This document shows, piece by piece, positions 1 through 7,083 of a DNA stretch of 10,885 nt; the stretch's first letter is position 1; the number at the start of each line of letters is the position of its first letter. The notes beneath the pieces are model-generated. The model did not search any database and had not been told where the DNA came from. It saw nothing but the letters and a program-made list of their open reading frames with translations. The stretch spans positions 14,423-25,307 of the forward strand of contig DCVY01000196.1 of the NCBI GenBank assembly GCA_002327945.1, read 5' to 3'. The DNA is from Acidovorax delafieldii (lineage in GTDB: Bacteria > Pseudomonadota > Gammaproteobacteria > Burkholderiales > Burkholderiaceae_C). Position numbers and translations under genes: made by a program.

Positions 1-354
1 CTGTGCGTCTTTGCGCAGGAAGGCGGCAGCGGCCGGATCGGCCACGCCCATGCGCTGTAACAAGGATTCGGCCGTGTCGCTGCTGCGGGTCTGCTCGGAG
101 CGGTACAGCGAGAAGCCGGGCGCATCCAGGGCGTCCAGTGCCGTGTTTGCCGCGAGTGACTCGACGGCGTAAGTGATCTCGCTGACCGGCAGATCCGATG
201 GGTCGGGCGCAAACGATGCCACGGCAAAGGCGCCGCCGCCGCCGGTCAGCAGCAGGGTCGCCACGGCGGCGGTGATGCGTTTCGGGTATTTTTGGACACT
301 GTGAGTCAGCTGGGCAAGCAAGGCCATGCGGGCGGTAGTGAAGCCGTTGATCAA
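1..354 (-). CDS. M23 family metallopeptidase, N-terminal part only
   Basis: A 118-codon open frame enters from the left edge, so the catalytic LytM/M23 domain lies outside the window. What is visible is a short basic N-terminus (MINGFTTARMALLAQL), a single hydrophobic segment at about residues 27-47 (ITAAVATLLLTGGGGAFAVA) and a periplasmic-looking region rich in D, S and A. This matches the N-terminus of inner-membrane-anchored M23 endopeptidases, which cut peptidoglycan cross-links or activate amidases, and such a gene is commonly found divergent from tyrS in betaproteobacteria. The family call rests on that neighbourhood and N-terminal style, not on catalytic residues. I place the start at TTG 354, giving fMet-INGF, with GGGGAC 6 nt upstream; an in-frame ATG at 327 is the alternative. 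The frame stays open further upstream, so the start is not certain. Confidence 0.7.
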   Translation of the reverse strand, partial: MINGFTTARMALLAQLTHSVQKYPKRITAAVATLLLTGGGGAFAVASFAPDPSDLPVSEITYAVESLAANTALDALDAPGFSLYRSEQTRSSDTAESLLQRMGVADPAAAAFLRKDAQ

Positions 355-554
355 AGGTCTGTCCCCAAGGGTGAAGGTGCAACCGGCGGTTTTTCCCGTT
401 GCAAAGCGGGGAGAGACCGGTGGCACAAGCTGTCAGGCTGCAGGCATTCGACAGGGTTGCCAGGATGTCGAAACGGCGGACTACTAGAATCCGCTTGTGC
501 AATGTGGGCTGAAGTATAGCGGCGCATGCTGTTCGGACATCCCAGAAAACCCTT
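355..554. promoter_or_regulatory. Divergent promoter region between M23 peptidase and tyrS
   Basis: This 200-bp gap must drive both the leftward peptidase gene and rightward tyrS. On the plus strand TAGAAT at 485-490 is one base from the sigma70 -10 consensus, but no good -35 hexamer sits 16-18 nt upstream. On the minus strand TATACT (518-513) is also one base from consensus, again without a clear -35. tyrS has no convincing Shine-Dalgarno before ATG 555. I saw no T-box-like leader. The region must hold promoters by position, but the exact sites are guesses. Confidence 0.35.
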
Positions 555-1793
555 ATGAATCAATCTGCTGTTACAAAAAACCCGGTATCCGATGGTGTAG
601 GGCGGGCCCTCGAAATCTCTTTGCGCGGCGTGCAAGAGTTGCTGCCGCTGGATGAGTGGATCAAGAAGCTGGCGCGCTCCGAAGCCACGGGCCAGCCCCT
701 GCGCATCAAGCTGGGGCTGGACCCCACGGCGCCGGACATCCACATCGGCCACACGGTGGTGCTCAACAAGATGCGGCAATTGCAGGATCTGGGCCACCAG
801 GTGATTTTCCTGATCGGAGACTTCACCAGCCTGATCGGTGATCCTTCGGGCCGCAACAGCACGCGCCCGCCGCTCACGCCCGAGCAGATCAAGCTGAACG
901 CCGAGACTTACTACCGCCAGGCCAGCCTGGTGCTGGACCCTGCGCGCACCGAGATCCGCTACAACAGCGAGTGGTGCGAGCCCCTGGGCGCCACGGGCAT
1001 GATCCAGCTTGCGGCCAGGTACACCGTGGCGCGCATGATGGAGCGCAACGATTTCCATGACCGTTTCAAGGCGGGCAATCCAATTGCGGTGCACGAGTTT
1101 CTCTATCCGCTGATGCAAGGCTACGACTCGGTCGCCCTCCAGAGCGACCTGGAACTGGGCGGCACCGACCAGAAGTTCAACCTGCTCATGGGCCGGCACC
1201 TGCAGCAAGAATATGGCCAGGAGCCGCAGTGCATTCTGACCATGCCGCTGCTCGAAGGCCTGGACGGCGTTGAGAAGATGTCCAAGTCCAAGAACAACTA
1301 CATCGGCATCAGTGAAGACGCCAACACCATGTTCGCCAAGGTGCTGAGCATCTCCGACACGCTGATGTGGCGCTGGTACCTGCTGCTGTCGTTCCAGTCG
1401 CTTGCGCAAATCGAGGCCCTCCAGGCCGAGGTGGCAGGCGGGCGCAACCCCAAGGACGCCAAGGTGGCGCTGGCCAAGGAAATCACCGCGCGCTTTCACG
1501 GCGCGGCGGCGGCCGATGCAGCCGAGCAGGATTTCATCAACCGCAGCAAGGGCGGTGTGCCCGACGAGATTCCCGAGGTGGCCCTGGCGGGCGCGCCGCT
1601 GGGCATCGGCGCCCTGCTCAAGCAGGCCAACCTGGCGCCTTCGACCAGCGAGGCCAATCGCCTGATCGACGGCGGCGGCGTGCGCGTGGATGGTGGCGTG
1701 ATCAGTGACAAGGGTCTCAAGCTCGATGCTGGCGCCTACGTGGTGCAGGTGGGCAAGCGCAAGTTTGCCAGGGTGCACTTGCTCTCCACCTGA
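555..1793 (+). CDS. tyrS: Tyrosyl-tRNA synthetase
   Basis: This class I aminoacyl-tRNA synthetase charges tRNA-Tyr with tyrosine through tyrosyl-adenylate in the cytoplasm. The 412-residue product has the HIGH signature at 63-66 (in [10 protein letters not shown]), a [14 protein letters not shown] block at 88-101, the tyrosine-pocket region [10 protein letters not shown] at 184-193 followed by [12 protein letters not shown], and an intact KMSKS loop at 241-245. The C-terminal part, about 345-410 ([18 protein letters not shown]), is an S4 RNA-binding domain that contacts the tRNA. The length and the HIGH and KMSKS forms fit the TyrZ-like group seen in betaproteobacteria. ATG 555 is the first in-frame start; about 30 residues precede the conserved fold. 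The gene appears monocistronic: 365 bp separate it from glmU, and a small hairpin begins at its stop codon. Confidence 0.97.
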   Translation: MNQSAVTKNPVSDGVGRALEISLRGVQELLPLDEWIKKLARSEATGQPLRIKLGLDPTAPDIHIGHTVVLNKMRQLQDLGHQVIFLIGDFTSLIGDPSGRNSTRPPLTPEQIKLNAETYYRQASLVLDPARTEIRYNSEWCEPLGATGMIQLAARYTVARMMERNDFHDRFKAGNPIAVHEFLYPLMQGYDSVALQSDLELGGTDQKFNLLMGRHLQQEYGQEPQCILTMPLLEGLDGVEKMSKSKNNYIGISEDANTMFAKVLSISDTLMWRWYLLLSFQSLAQIEALQAEVAGGRNPKDAKVALAKEITARFHGAAAADAAEQDFINRSKGGVPDEIPEVALAGAPLGIGALLKQANLAPSTSEANRLIDGGGVRVDGGVISDKGLKLDAGAYVVQVGKRKFARVHLLST

Positions 1794-1867
1794 GCGGCTT
1801 CGCCGCAGGCGCACAGCCCCTGAGGGGGACGCACCCGGTGGCCTGGCAAAACCAATTGCACGGGTGC
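1794..1867. repeat. Cluster of three hairpins after tyrS (Comamonadaceae-type intergenic repeat)
   Basis: Three inverted repeats lie in a row. GCGGC-ttc-GCCGC (1794-1806) starts directly after the tyrS stop. CCCC-tga-GGGG spans 1817-1827. GCACCCG (1831-1837) pairs perfectly with CGGGTGC (1861-1867) across 23 nt. None is followed by a T-run, so they are not classical intrinsic terminators, though they could stall polymerase or protect the tyrS mRNA 3' end. I recall similar GC-rich text in many intergenic regions of this family; that resemblance is from memory and unverified. Confidence 0.55.
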
Positions 1868-1956
1868 ACTGGCGGGGGTTGCGCCATTGCGAGGGCCGCG
1901 GGGAGCGCGCAGCGCAACGGACTCCAGCCGGGTTTTTCGAATTTCTTCGACCCTGC

Positions 1957-1977
1957 TGGCCGGATCGGGGCCGGCCA
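1957..1977. repeat. 7-bp perfect hairpin, TGGCCGG/CCGGCCA
   Basis: TGGCCGG (1957-1963) is the exact reverse complement of CCGGCCA (1971-1977), with a 7-nt loop. No T-run follows on either strand. It sits mid-way in the tyrS-glmU gap and may belong to the same repeat block as the dyads to its left. Confidence 0.5.
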
Positions 1978-2020
1978 AGCCAGAGGAAAAGGGGCTTTGC
2001 CTGCTGTCGAAAACATGATG

Positions 2021-2057
2021 AAATGACGCGTTGGTGCTTGTTTCATAAGCGTCATTT
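2021..2057. repeat. 9-bp perfect inverted repeat upstream of glmU
   Basis: AAATGACGC (2021-2029) is the exact reverse complement of GCGTCATTT (2049-2057), with a 19-nt centre containing GCTTGTTTCATAAGC. The arrangement resembles the dispersed Comamonadaceae palindrome built around GCGCTTG..CAAGCGC with AT-rich flanks, recognised from memory. It lies about 100 bp upstream of the glmU start, so it could also act as a protein-binding site or an mRNA-leader structure. Confidence 0.55.
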
Positions 2058-2158
2058 GCTATGTTTTGGGTAGCATCTGGTCTGCGGTATGCCAGCGCCG
2101 ATAATCCGTCACCAGCCCCCCGCGGACACTGCCGCGACGCTCCGAAACTCTTTTTTTC

Positions 2159-3589
2159 ATGACGCAACTCGACATCCTCATCATGGCGGCCGGCAAGGGC
2201 ACGCGCATGAAAAGCCGCATCCCCAAAGTCCTGCAACGCCTGGCCGGGCGCCCGCTGCTGCACCATGTGCTCGACCAGGCGGCGCACCTGCAGGCGCGCA
2301 GCGCCATCGTCATCACGGGCCATGGCGCTGCAGAAGTAGAAGCTGCCACCGCTGGTGCTGCAAGCGCTGGCAGGACTTTTGAACTTGAATTTGTGCGCCA
2401 GGAGCCCCAGTTGGGCACCGGCCACGCCGTGCAGCAGGCCGTGCCGCACCTGCGGGACGGAGGCACGGTGGTCGTGCTGTCGGGCGATGTGCCGCTCACC
2501 CATGCCGACACGCTGCGTTCCCTGGTGGCGGCCAGCGCCGGCGGGCAGCTGGCCCTGCTCACGGTGACCCTGCCCGACCCCACGGGGTATGGCCGCATCG
2601 TGCGGGATACACATGATCAGGTGCAAGGCATCGTCGAACACAAAGACGCCACCGAAGCCCAGCGCGCCATCACCGAGGTGTATAGCGGCATCATGGCCGT
2701 GCCCGCGCGCCTGCTGCGGGGCTGGCTGGCGCGCCTGACCAACCACAATGCCCAGGGCGAGTACTACCTCACCGACATCGTGGCCATGGCCGTGGCCGAC
2801 GGCGTGCCCGTGTCGGCGCACCGCATTACTGATGCGCTGCAGGTGGCCGGTGTGAACAGCCCCATGCAACTGGCCGAGCTGGAGCGTGCCCACCAGTTGC
2901 GGCAGGCCCGCGCGCTGATGGAGCAGGGCGTGCGCCTGGCCGACCCCGCGCGCTTCGATCTGCGCGACGACGCACGCACCGGCGTGCGTGGCGAGCTGGT
3001 CTGTGGCCAGGACGTGGAGATCGACGTGAATTGCGTCTTCACCGGCCGCGTGGAGCTGGGCGAGGGCGTGCAGATCGGCGCGAACTGTTGCATTGCCAAC
3101 GCGCGCATCGCAGCGGGCGCCGTCATCCACCCCTTCACCCACATCGACGGTGAAAAGCTGGGCGCTACCGTGGGCGAGCGTGCACTCATCGGCCCCTTTG
3201 CCCGCCTGCGCCCCGGCGCGCAGCTGGGCCGCGAGGTGCACATCGGCAACTTTGTGGAAGTCAAAAACTCGACCCTGGCCGACGGCGCCAAGGCCAACCA
3301 CCTGGCCTATCTGGGCGACGCCACCGTGGGCGAGCGCGTGAACTATGGCGCGGGCAGCATCACCGCCAACTACGACGGCGCCAACAAGCACCGCACCGTG
3401 ATCGAGGCCGACGCGCACATTGGCAGCAACTGCGTGCTGGTGGCGCCTGTGACCATCGGGGCGGGCGGCACGGTGGGCGGTGGCAGCACCATTGCCAAGA
3501 GCGTGCCGCCCGGGGCGCTGAGCGTGGCGCGCGGCAAGCAGATCATCAAAGAAAACTGGCAGCGCCCCGCCAAGTTACCCAAGGGATGA
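2159..3589 (+). CDS. glmU: Bifunctional GlcNAc-1-phosphate uridyltransferase / glucosamine-1-phosphate acetyltransferase
   Basis: GlmU acetylates GlcN-1-P with acetyl-CoA and then joins the product to UTP, giving UDP-GlcNAc for peptidoglycan and LPS. The N-terminal Rossmann-like pyrophosphorylase domain shows AAGKGTRM at 10-17, GTGHAVQQA, the metal-binding GDVPLT, the GIVEHKDA segment and NNAQGEYYLTD in its NHNAQGEYYLTD form. The C-terminal half is a left-handed beta-helix of hexapeptide repeats containing GPFARLRPGA, the probable catalytic His381 in KANHLAYLGD, and NYDGANKHRT. At 476 residues it is about 20 longer than the E. coli enzyme, with small insertions but no broken motif. ATG 2159 starts right at the conserved core; no Shine-Dalgarno is visible and a T7 tract lies just before it. 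A histidine kinase gene starts 7 nt after its stop. Confidence 0.97.
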   Translation: MTQLDILIMAAGKGTRMKSRIPKVLQRLAGRPLLHHVLDQAAHLQARSAIVITGHGAAEVEAATAGAASAGRTFELEFVRQEPQLGTGHAVQQAVPHLRDGGTVVVLSGDVPLTHADTLRSLVAASAGGQLALLTVTLPDPTGYGRIVRDTHDQVQGIVEHKDATEAQRAITEVYSGIMAVPARLLRGWLARLTNHNAQGEYYLTDIVAMAVADGVPVSAHRITDALQVAGVNSPMQLAELERAHQLRQARALMEQGVRLADPARFDLRDDARTGVRGELVCGQDVEIDVNCVFTGRVELGEGVQIGANCCIANARIAAGAVIHPFTHIDGEKLGATVGERALIGPFARLRPGAQLGREVHIGNFVEVKNSTLADGAKANHLAYLGDATVGERVNYGAGSITANYDGANKHRTVIEADAHIGSNCVLVAPVTIGAGGTVGGGSTIAKSVPPGALSVARGKQIIKENWQRPAKLPKG

Positions 3590-3596
3590 TGCAGGC

Positions 3597-4388
3597 ATGA
3601 CGCAGGCCGCCAGTTCCGCGGAGCTTGGGCAACTGCGCGCCGCGCTGGCACGCAGCCAGCAGCAGGTGGTCGACATGGCCGCCGCGCAGGACGAGTTCTT
3701 GCGCGCCGTCTCGCACGACCTGCGCGCCCCGCTGCGGCATGTCACGTCGTACGGCACGCTGGTGCGTGAAGTGCTGGGCGACCTGCCGCCCGAGGTGGTG
3801 CAGGGCCCCGAGGTGCAGGAGGCGCTGGGTTTTCTGGCCACCATGGACCAGTCGGCCCGGCGCATGGGGCTCATGATCGACGGCCTGCTGGCCCTGGTGC
3901 GCGCAAGCCGTGCGCCGCTGCACCTGCAACCTGTGCCGCTGGCGACGGCCATCGCCCAGGCGCGCGCCACGTTGGCCGCGACCGAGGCTGGCCGCGCTGT
4001 GGATTGGCGCGTGGGCATCGACCTGCCCACGCTGCAGGCCGACCCGGCGCTGCTGCAGGAGCTGCTGCTGCAACTGCTGGGCAATGCCCTCAAGTTCACG
4101 CGCCCTGTTGCGCAGCCCTGCATCACTGTGCAGACCGATGCGGCACCCGCGGGCCAGGCGGCCTTCACGGTGCAGGACAACGGCGTGGGGTTTGACCCCG
4201 CGCGTGCGGGCTCACTGTTTGGCGTGTTTCAGCGCCTGCACCGCGAGACCGAGTTTGACGGCGTGGGCACGGGGCTGGCGCTGTGCCGTGCCATTGCGCA
4301 ACGCCATGGTGCGCAGATCAGCGCCACGGCGGCGCCGGGCGGTGGCTGCACGGTGCGGGTGGAGTGGCCACAGGTGCCTGCGGCCTGA
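3597..4388 (+). CDS. Soluble sensor histidine kinase (HisKA-HATPase_c), no sensor domain
   Basis: The 263-residue product has a short coiled-coil-like N-terminus (8-30) and no membrane segment. A dimerisation/phosphoacceptor domain carries the H-box SHDLRAPLRH with His40. The ATPase domain has an N-box (LLGNALKFTR), D-box (DNGVGFD), F-box (FGVFQRLH) and glycine-rich G2 box (GVGTGLAL), so all catalytic motifs look intact. The SHDLRAPLRH and FGVFQRLH wording resembles kinase cores of bacteriophytochrome-type and similar light/redox sensors. There is no PAS, GAF or HAMP domain and no response regulator anywhere in the window, so signal and partner are unknown. The gene starts 7 nt after the glmU stop, with GGGA and GCAGG upstream of ATG 3597, so cotranscription and possible translational coupling with glmU are likely. 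Confidence 0.9.
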   Translation: MTQAASSAELGQLRAALARSQQQVVDMAAAQDEFLRAVSHDLRAPLRHVTSYGTLVREVLGDLPPEVVQGPEVQEALGFLATMDQSARRMGLMIDGLLALVRASRAPLHLQPVPLATAIAQARATLAATEAGRAVDWRVGIDLPTLQADPALLQELLLQLLGNALKFTRPVAQPCITVQTDAAPAGQAAFTVQDNGVGFDPARAGSLFGVFQRLHRETEFDGVGTGLALCRAIAQRHGAQISATAAPGGGCTVRVEWPQVPAA

Positions 4389-4395
4389 CTTGGCC

Positions 4396-4424
4396 CACCT
4401 GGTTCCCCTCGTCCGGGGTTGGTG
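4396..4424. terminator. Possible bidirectional hairpin between convergent genes
   Basis: Between the stops of the histidine kinase and the diguanylate cyclase lies a two-part stem: CACC/GGTG (4396-4399 with 4421-4424) and CCCC/GGGG (4405-4408 with 4415-4418), around a 6-nt loop. There is no T-run on either side, so intrinsic termination would be weak; only its position between convergent genes supports the call. Confidence 0.3.
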
Positions 4425-4452
4425 CCGGAGGGAAAGCAGCGCAAGCCAGGCT

Positions 4453-5505
4453 TTACACCACGGGCGCCAGTGCCGGCATGACACTGGCCGATACCTGGTT
4501 GCGCCCCGCTGCCTTGGCCTGGTAAAGCGCAGCGTCGGCGGCACTGGTCCATGCGCGCAAGGTGTTGTAGCGGTGGTCGGCCGCTGCCACGCCCATGCTG
4601 CTGCTGAACCGCAGGGTGGGCAGGTCGCGCAGCTGCAGGGTCTGCACCTGTTCGCGGATGCGCTGGGCCACCACCATGGCATCTTCAAGGCGCATGCCGC
4701 GCAGCACGATGGCGAATTCATCGCCGCCATAGCGGCCTGCACAGTCGGTGGCGCGCACGTTGCTCAGCACGATGCGCGCCAGCGCCCGCAGCACTTCGTC
4801 GCCCACGGTGTGGCCATGCCGGTCGTTGATCTGCTTGAAATGGTCGATGTCCAGCATCACCAGGCAGGCGGGTTCGTCGCTGGCGTGGTGGCGGCGCAGC
4901 GTGGCTTCGGCCTGCTCCTGCCAGTGGCCGCGGCCATACAGACCGGTGAGGGCGTCGATGCGCCGCAACGCGTCCAGCAGCTGGTTTTGTTGCGACACCT
5001 TGCGGATCAGGCGGTAGCTCGCCACGCTGACCGACAGGGTGTGCAGCACCATCACGGGCAGGCAGGCAAGGATGACCGGCATGGATGTCTCTGGCGCCCA
5101 CTGAAAACCGGTGATTGCCGTACTGGCCGCAGCGGCGCCCGCCATGCCGGGCAGCGAACGGGCCCACAGGCCGCGAATACCGGTGGTGATCTTGTCCACC
5201 ATGGTCAGCGTGAGTATCAGTACGCTGGGCAGCAAATTGAAGTGCATCAGCGGAACCAGGGCCGCCACCAGTGCCGAATCCACCAGCAGGTTGCGAATTT
5301 CTGTGCGGTAGGGGTCGGCGCTGCGCCGGCTCAGCTGGTAGGCCACATGCGGCCAGACGAAACAGGTCAGGCCTAAGCACGGCCACGCTGCCAGGCCGGT
5401 GGGGAGTTCCCACAGCACCACGCCCACCATCATTCCGCCAGATCCCATGCCCAGCACACGCAGGGGGTACACCTGGCGATGGAGTTGGCGTTGGGGATTG
5501 GGCAT
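4453..5505 (-). CDS. MASE2-domain diguanylate cyclase (GGDEF)
   Basis: This membrane protein should make cyclic di-GMP from two GTP. Its N-terminal part (about 10-165 of 350) is hydrophobic with several membrane segments and matches the MASE2 sensor domain of AdrA/DgcC-like enzymes: WPHVAYQLSRRSADP at 51-65, then RNLLVDSAL and LMHFNLLPSVL. The C-terminal GGDEF domain has DALTGL (184-189), DIDHFKQIND (219-228) and an intact active-site GGDEF at 260-264. An RxxD inhibitory site (RATD, 251-254) has the usual 5-residue spacing before GGDEF, so product feedback inhibition is expected. No EAL domain is present. I chose ATG 5505 (MPNPQRQLHR); an in-frame TTG at 5544, with a weak AGG upstream, would add 13 residues. 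It converges on the histidine kinase gene. Confidence 0.93.
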   Translation of the reverse strand: MPNPQRQLHRQVYPLRVLGMGSGGMMVGVVLWELPTGLAAWPCLGLTCFVWPHVAYQLSRRSADPYRTEIRNLLVDSALVAALVPLMHFNLLPSVLILTLTMVDKITTGIRGLWARSLPGMAGAAAASTAITGFQWAPETSMPVILACLPVMVLHTLSVSVASYRLIRKVSQQNQLLDALRRIDALTGLYGRGHWQEQAEATLRRHHASDEPACLVMLDIDHFKQINDRHGHTVGDEVLRALARIVLSNVRATDCAGRYGGDEFAIVLRGMRLEDAMVVAQRIREQVQTLQLRDLPTLRFSSSMGVAAADHRYNTLRAWTSAADAALYQAKAAGRNQVSASVMPALAPVV

Positions 5506-5567
5506 GGGTTGCTGGGGGTGTGGCAGGGCATGACTTGCTGCCAAAGCCTACAGGGATTGTTGCGTCA

Positions 5568-5587
5568 GCGCCAGCAAAAAATGGCGC
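5568..5587. repeat. Inverted repeat downstream of cbpM
   Basis: GCGCCA (5568-5573) and TGGCGC (5582-5587) pair perfectly around an A-rich loop. Read on the minus strand, the T6 tract lies in the loop rather than after the stem, so this is not a standard terminator. It sits just past the cbpM stop and before the diguanylate cyclase start, and may be a weak terminator or mRNA end. Confidence 0.3.
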
Positions 5588-5595
5588 CGCGAATG

Positions 5596-5940
5596 TCATC
5601 CCGGCCGCCGGCCATGGCCCGTTGCGGCTTCGAGGTGCTTCAGGCGCTGGCGCAGTTGTGCCACTTCTTCGATCAGGTCGGCCGTGAGGGCGGCGAGCTG
5701 GGGGTCGGCGCCAAAGGTGGTTTCCAGCTGGGCCAACCGGCGCGCGCGCACCACGGTGGCGCTGGCAAAGCGCCAGTGGCCGCCCAGAAGGTCGGCCTGC
5801 AGCAGGCCGGCCTGCAGCCGTTCGCTGACCCAGCCCGGCGCCACATGGCAGATGCGGGCCAGGTCCTCCAGGGAAAACAGGGCGGTGTCGTCCAGCAGTT
5901 CACTCGGCTGCACGGTGGGGGTGTTGCGGGAAGTTGTCAT
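5596..5940 (-). CDS. cbpM: Chaperone modulator CbpM
   Basis: The 114-residue product matches CbpM, the small partner that binds the J-domain of CbpA and restrains its co-chaperone and DNA-binding activity. The core resembles a MerR-like helix-turn-helix (LFSLEDLARICHVAPGWVSE, then the hydrophobic GLLQADLLGGHWRF). A leucine-rich coiled-coil tail follows (LIEEVAQLRQRLKHLE). The gene starts 2 nt after the cbpA stop, with GGGAG inside the end of cbpA 7 nt before the ATG, so the pair is translated from one mRNA. The adjacency to cbpA makes the assignment firm although the sequence family is weakly conserved. It is slightly longer than the roughly 100-residue E. coli protein. Confidence 0.9.
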   Translation of the reverse strand: MTTSRNTPTVQPSELLDDTALFSLEDLARICHVAPGWVSERLQAGLLQADLLGGHWRFASATVVRARRLAQLETTFGADPQLAALTADLIEEVAQLRQRLKHLEAATGHGRRPG

Positions 5941-5942
5941 GG

Positions 5943-6938
5943 TCAGGCTCCCGGGGTGGTGCGCGGATCGAAGCGGGGAAAGGCCTTTGCCAGCGCGGTG
6001 TAGGCGGCGCGTTCGGCATCGCTGTGGGCCGGGGGCAGGGCGACGCTCAGTTCCAGATACAGATCCCCGGGCGTGGCGGCCGGGATGCCGCGGCCCTTGA
6101 GGCGCAGCTTGCGGGCGGATTTCCAGTGCGCGGGTACGGTCACTTCCAGGGCGCCGGCGGGGGTCTGCACTTGGATGACGGCGCCCAGTTCGGCCTCCCA
6201 GGGGGCCACGTCCACGGGCTGGTACACATCGCGGTCAATGGCGCGCCAGCGGGGGTCGGGTTTGAATCGCACCTCTAGAAACAGGTCGCCCGCAGGGGCG
6301 CCGCCCATGCCGGGACTGCCCTGGCCCGTCAGGCGGATGAGCTGGCCTTCGCGCACACCCTTGGGTATCTTGACTTGCAGGCTGCGTTGTTCGTGGACCA
6401 TGTGGCCCGCGTCGTCGAGCCGCGCGCCGCGCAGCGTGAGGCTGCGCTCGGCGCCCTGGTAGGCGTCCAGCAGATCAAGCTCGATCTTGGCGTGGTGGTC
6501 GTTGCCGCGCGATGGCGGCGGTGCGCCACCCCATTGGGCATCCCGTGGCGCTTCACGGGATGGGTCCCGGGCACGCTGCGCGCGCGCGTGGCGGCCAAAC
6601 AGTTGCTCGAAGAAATCACTGAATTCGCCGTCGAACCCGCCGGCTGCACCGGCCCCGTCGGAGAACTCGAAGCCCGCGTCCCAGTTGGGCGGGGGGCGAA
6701 AGTCCTGGCCCGGGCGGTGCGGCGCCTGGCGGCCCAGTGCGTCGTAGGCTTCGCGCTTTTCGGGATCGGAGAGCACGGTGTTGGCCTCGTTGATCTCGGC
6801 CATGCGGGCCACGGCATCGGCCTCTTTGCTCACGTCGGGGTGGTATTTGCGCGCCAGCTTGCGGTAGGCCTTCTTGATCTCCTCGGCGGTGGCGGTCTTG
6901 CTGACGCCCAGTATCTGGTAGTAGTCCTTGAATTCCAT
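5943..6938 (-). CDS. cbpA: Curved-DNA-binding protein / DnaJ-class co-chaperone CbpA
   Basis: CbpA is a class II J-protein that stimulates DnaK ATPase and can bind curved DNA as a nucleoid protein in stationary phase. The 331-residue product begins with a full J-domain (about 1-70): YYQILGVSK, the KKAYRKLARKYHPD helix II with HPD at 33-35, and DPEKREAYDALG. A G/F/P-rich linker (about 75-145) follows, then two beta-rich client-binding domains with IPKGVREGQLIRLTGQG and GDLFLEV in the first and LRLKGRGIP and GDLYLEL in the second. There is no CxxCxGxG zinc finger, which separates it from DnaJ. ATG 6938 has a strong AAGGAG (6951-6946) 7 nt upstream. It leads a two-gene operon with cbpM. Confidence 0.95.
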   Translation of the reverse strand: MEFKDYYQILGVSKTATAEEIKKAYRKLARKYHPDVSKEADAVARMAEINEANTVLSDPEKREAYDALGRQAPHRPGQDFRPPPNWDAGFEFSDGAGAAGGFDGEFSDFFEQLFGRHARAQRARDPSREAPRDAQWGGAPPPSRGNDHHAKIELDLLDAYQGAERSLTLRGARLDDAGHMVHEQRSLQVKIPKGVREGQLIRLTGQGSPGMGGAPAGDLFLEVRFKPDPRWRAIDRDVYQPVDVAPWEAELGAVIQVQTPAGALEVTVPAHWKSARKLRLKGRGIPAATPGDLYLELSVALPPAHSDAERAAYTALAKAFPRFDPRTTPGA

Positions 6939-6985
6939 GCGGCATCTCCTTCGCGGTGGGGCGGCGCGGGATGGCCGCTGGGGTT

Positions 6986-7015
6986 ACTGTATGCCCCAGG
7001 CCGCCGCCGTGGCAA
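6986..7015 (-). promoter_or_regulatory. Possible sigma70-type promoter for cbpA-cbpM
   Basis: On the minus strand TTGCCA (7015-7010, 5 of 6 to the -35 consensus) is followed 18 nt later by TACAGT (6991-6986, 4 of 6). Transcription would begin about 40 nt before ATG 6938. The lrp terminator just upstream implies that cbpA needs its own promoter. I did not find a convincing sigma32 heat-shock pattern. Confidence 0.4.
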
Positions 7016-7057
7016 TCCGGGGCGCCTGGCGCAGGAGCCATGCACTTGTGGCGCCTC

Positions 7058-7083
7058 AAAAAAAGACAGCAGCAACCGCTGTC
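7058..7083 (-). terminator. Intrinsic terminator of the Lrp/AsnC gene
   Basis: On the minus strand GACAGC (7083-7078), a 7-nt loop and GCTGTC (7070-7065) are followed at once by seven T (7064-7058). This is a textbook Rho-independent terminator. The lrp stop codon (7084-7082) overlaps the base of the stem, so the hairpin begins inside the gene's last codon. Confidence 0.85.

Larger units (their letters stand above)
1794..2158. other. Gene-free region between tyrS and glmU, rich in inverted repeats
   Basis: No credible gene lies in these 365 bp; the open frames across it are low-complexity and R/P/A-rich, without family features. It contains at least five dyads, listed separately, in the style of the dispersed intergenic repeats common in Comamonadaceae. 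Near its right end GATAAT at 2100-2105 is a possible -10 for glmU, but the hexamer 17 nt upstream (CTGGTC) is a poor -35. A run of seven T (2151-2157) sits just before the glmU start where a Shine-Dalgarno would be expected. The small TyrRS-linked genes sometimes found after tyrS, such as dtd, are not here. Confidence 0.6.

Noticed and set aside
351..1814. Long minus-strand open frame (487 codons) antisense to tyrS
   Set aside because: It mirrors tyrS codons, is rich in H, Q, R and A without domain features, and tyrS is certain. High-GC genomes give such shadows routinely.
1794..2158. A small gene such as dtd between tyrS and glmU
   Set aside because: No frame in this gap encodes a recognisable protein; the frames are repeats and low-complexity text.
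1736..3418. Long minus-strand open frame (560 codons) across the tyrS-glmU gap and glmU
   Set aside because: It is antisense to a certain glmU gene, has histidine- and glycine-rich shadow composition and no recognisable motif.
3910..5376. Plus-strand open frame (488 codons) across the kinase and the cyclase
   Set aside because: It crosses two well-supported genes in other frames and its composition (R, C, H, W rich) is not that of a real protein.
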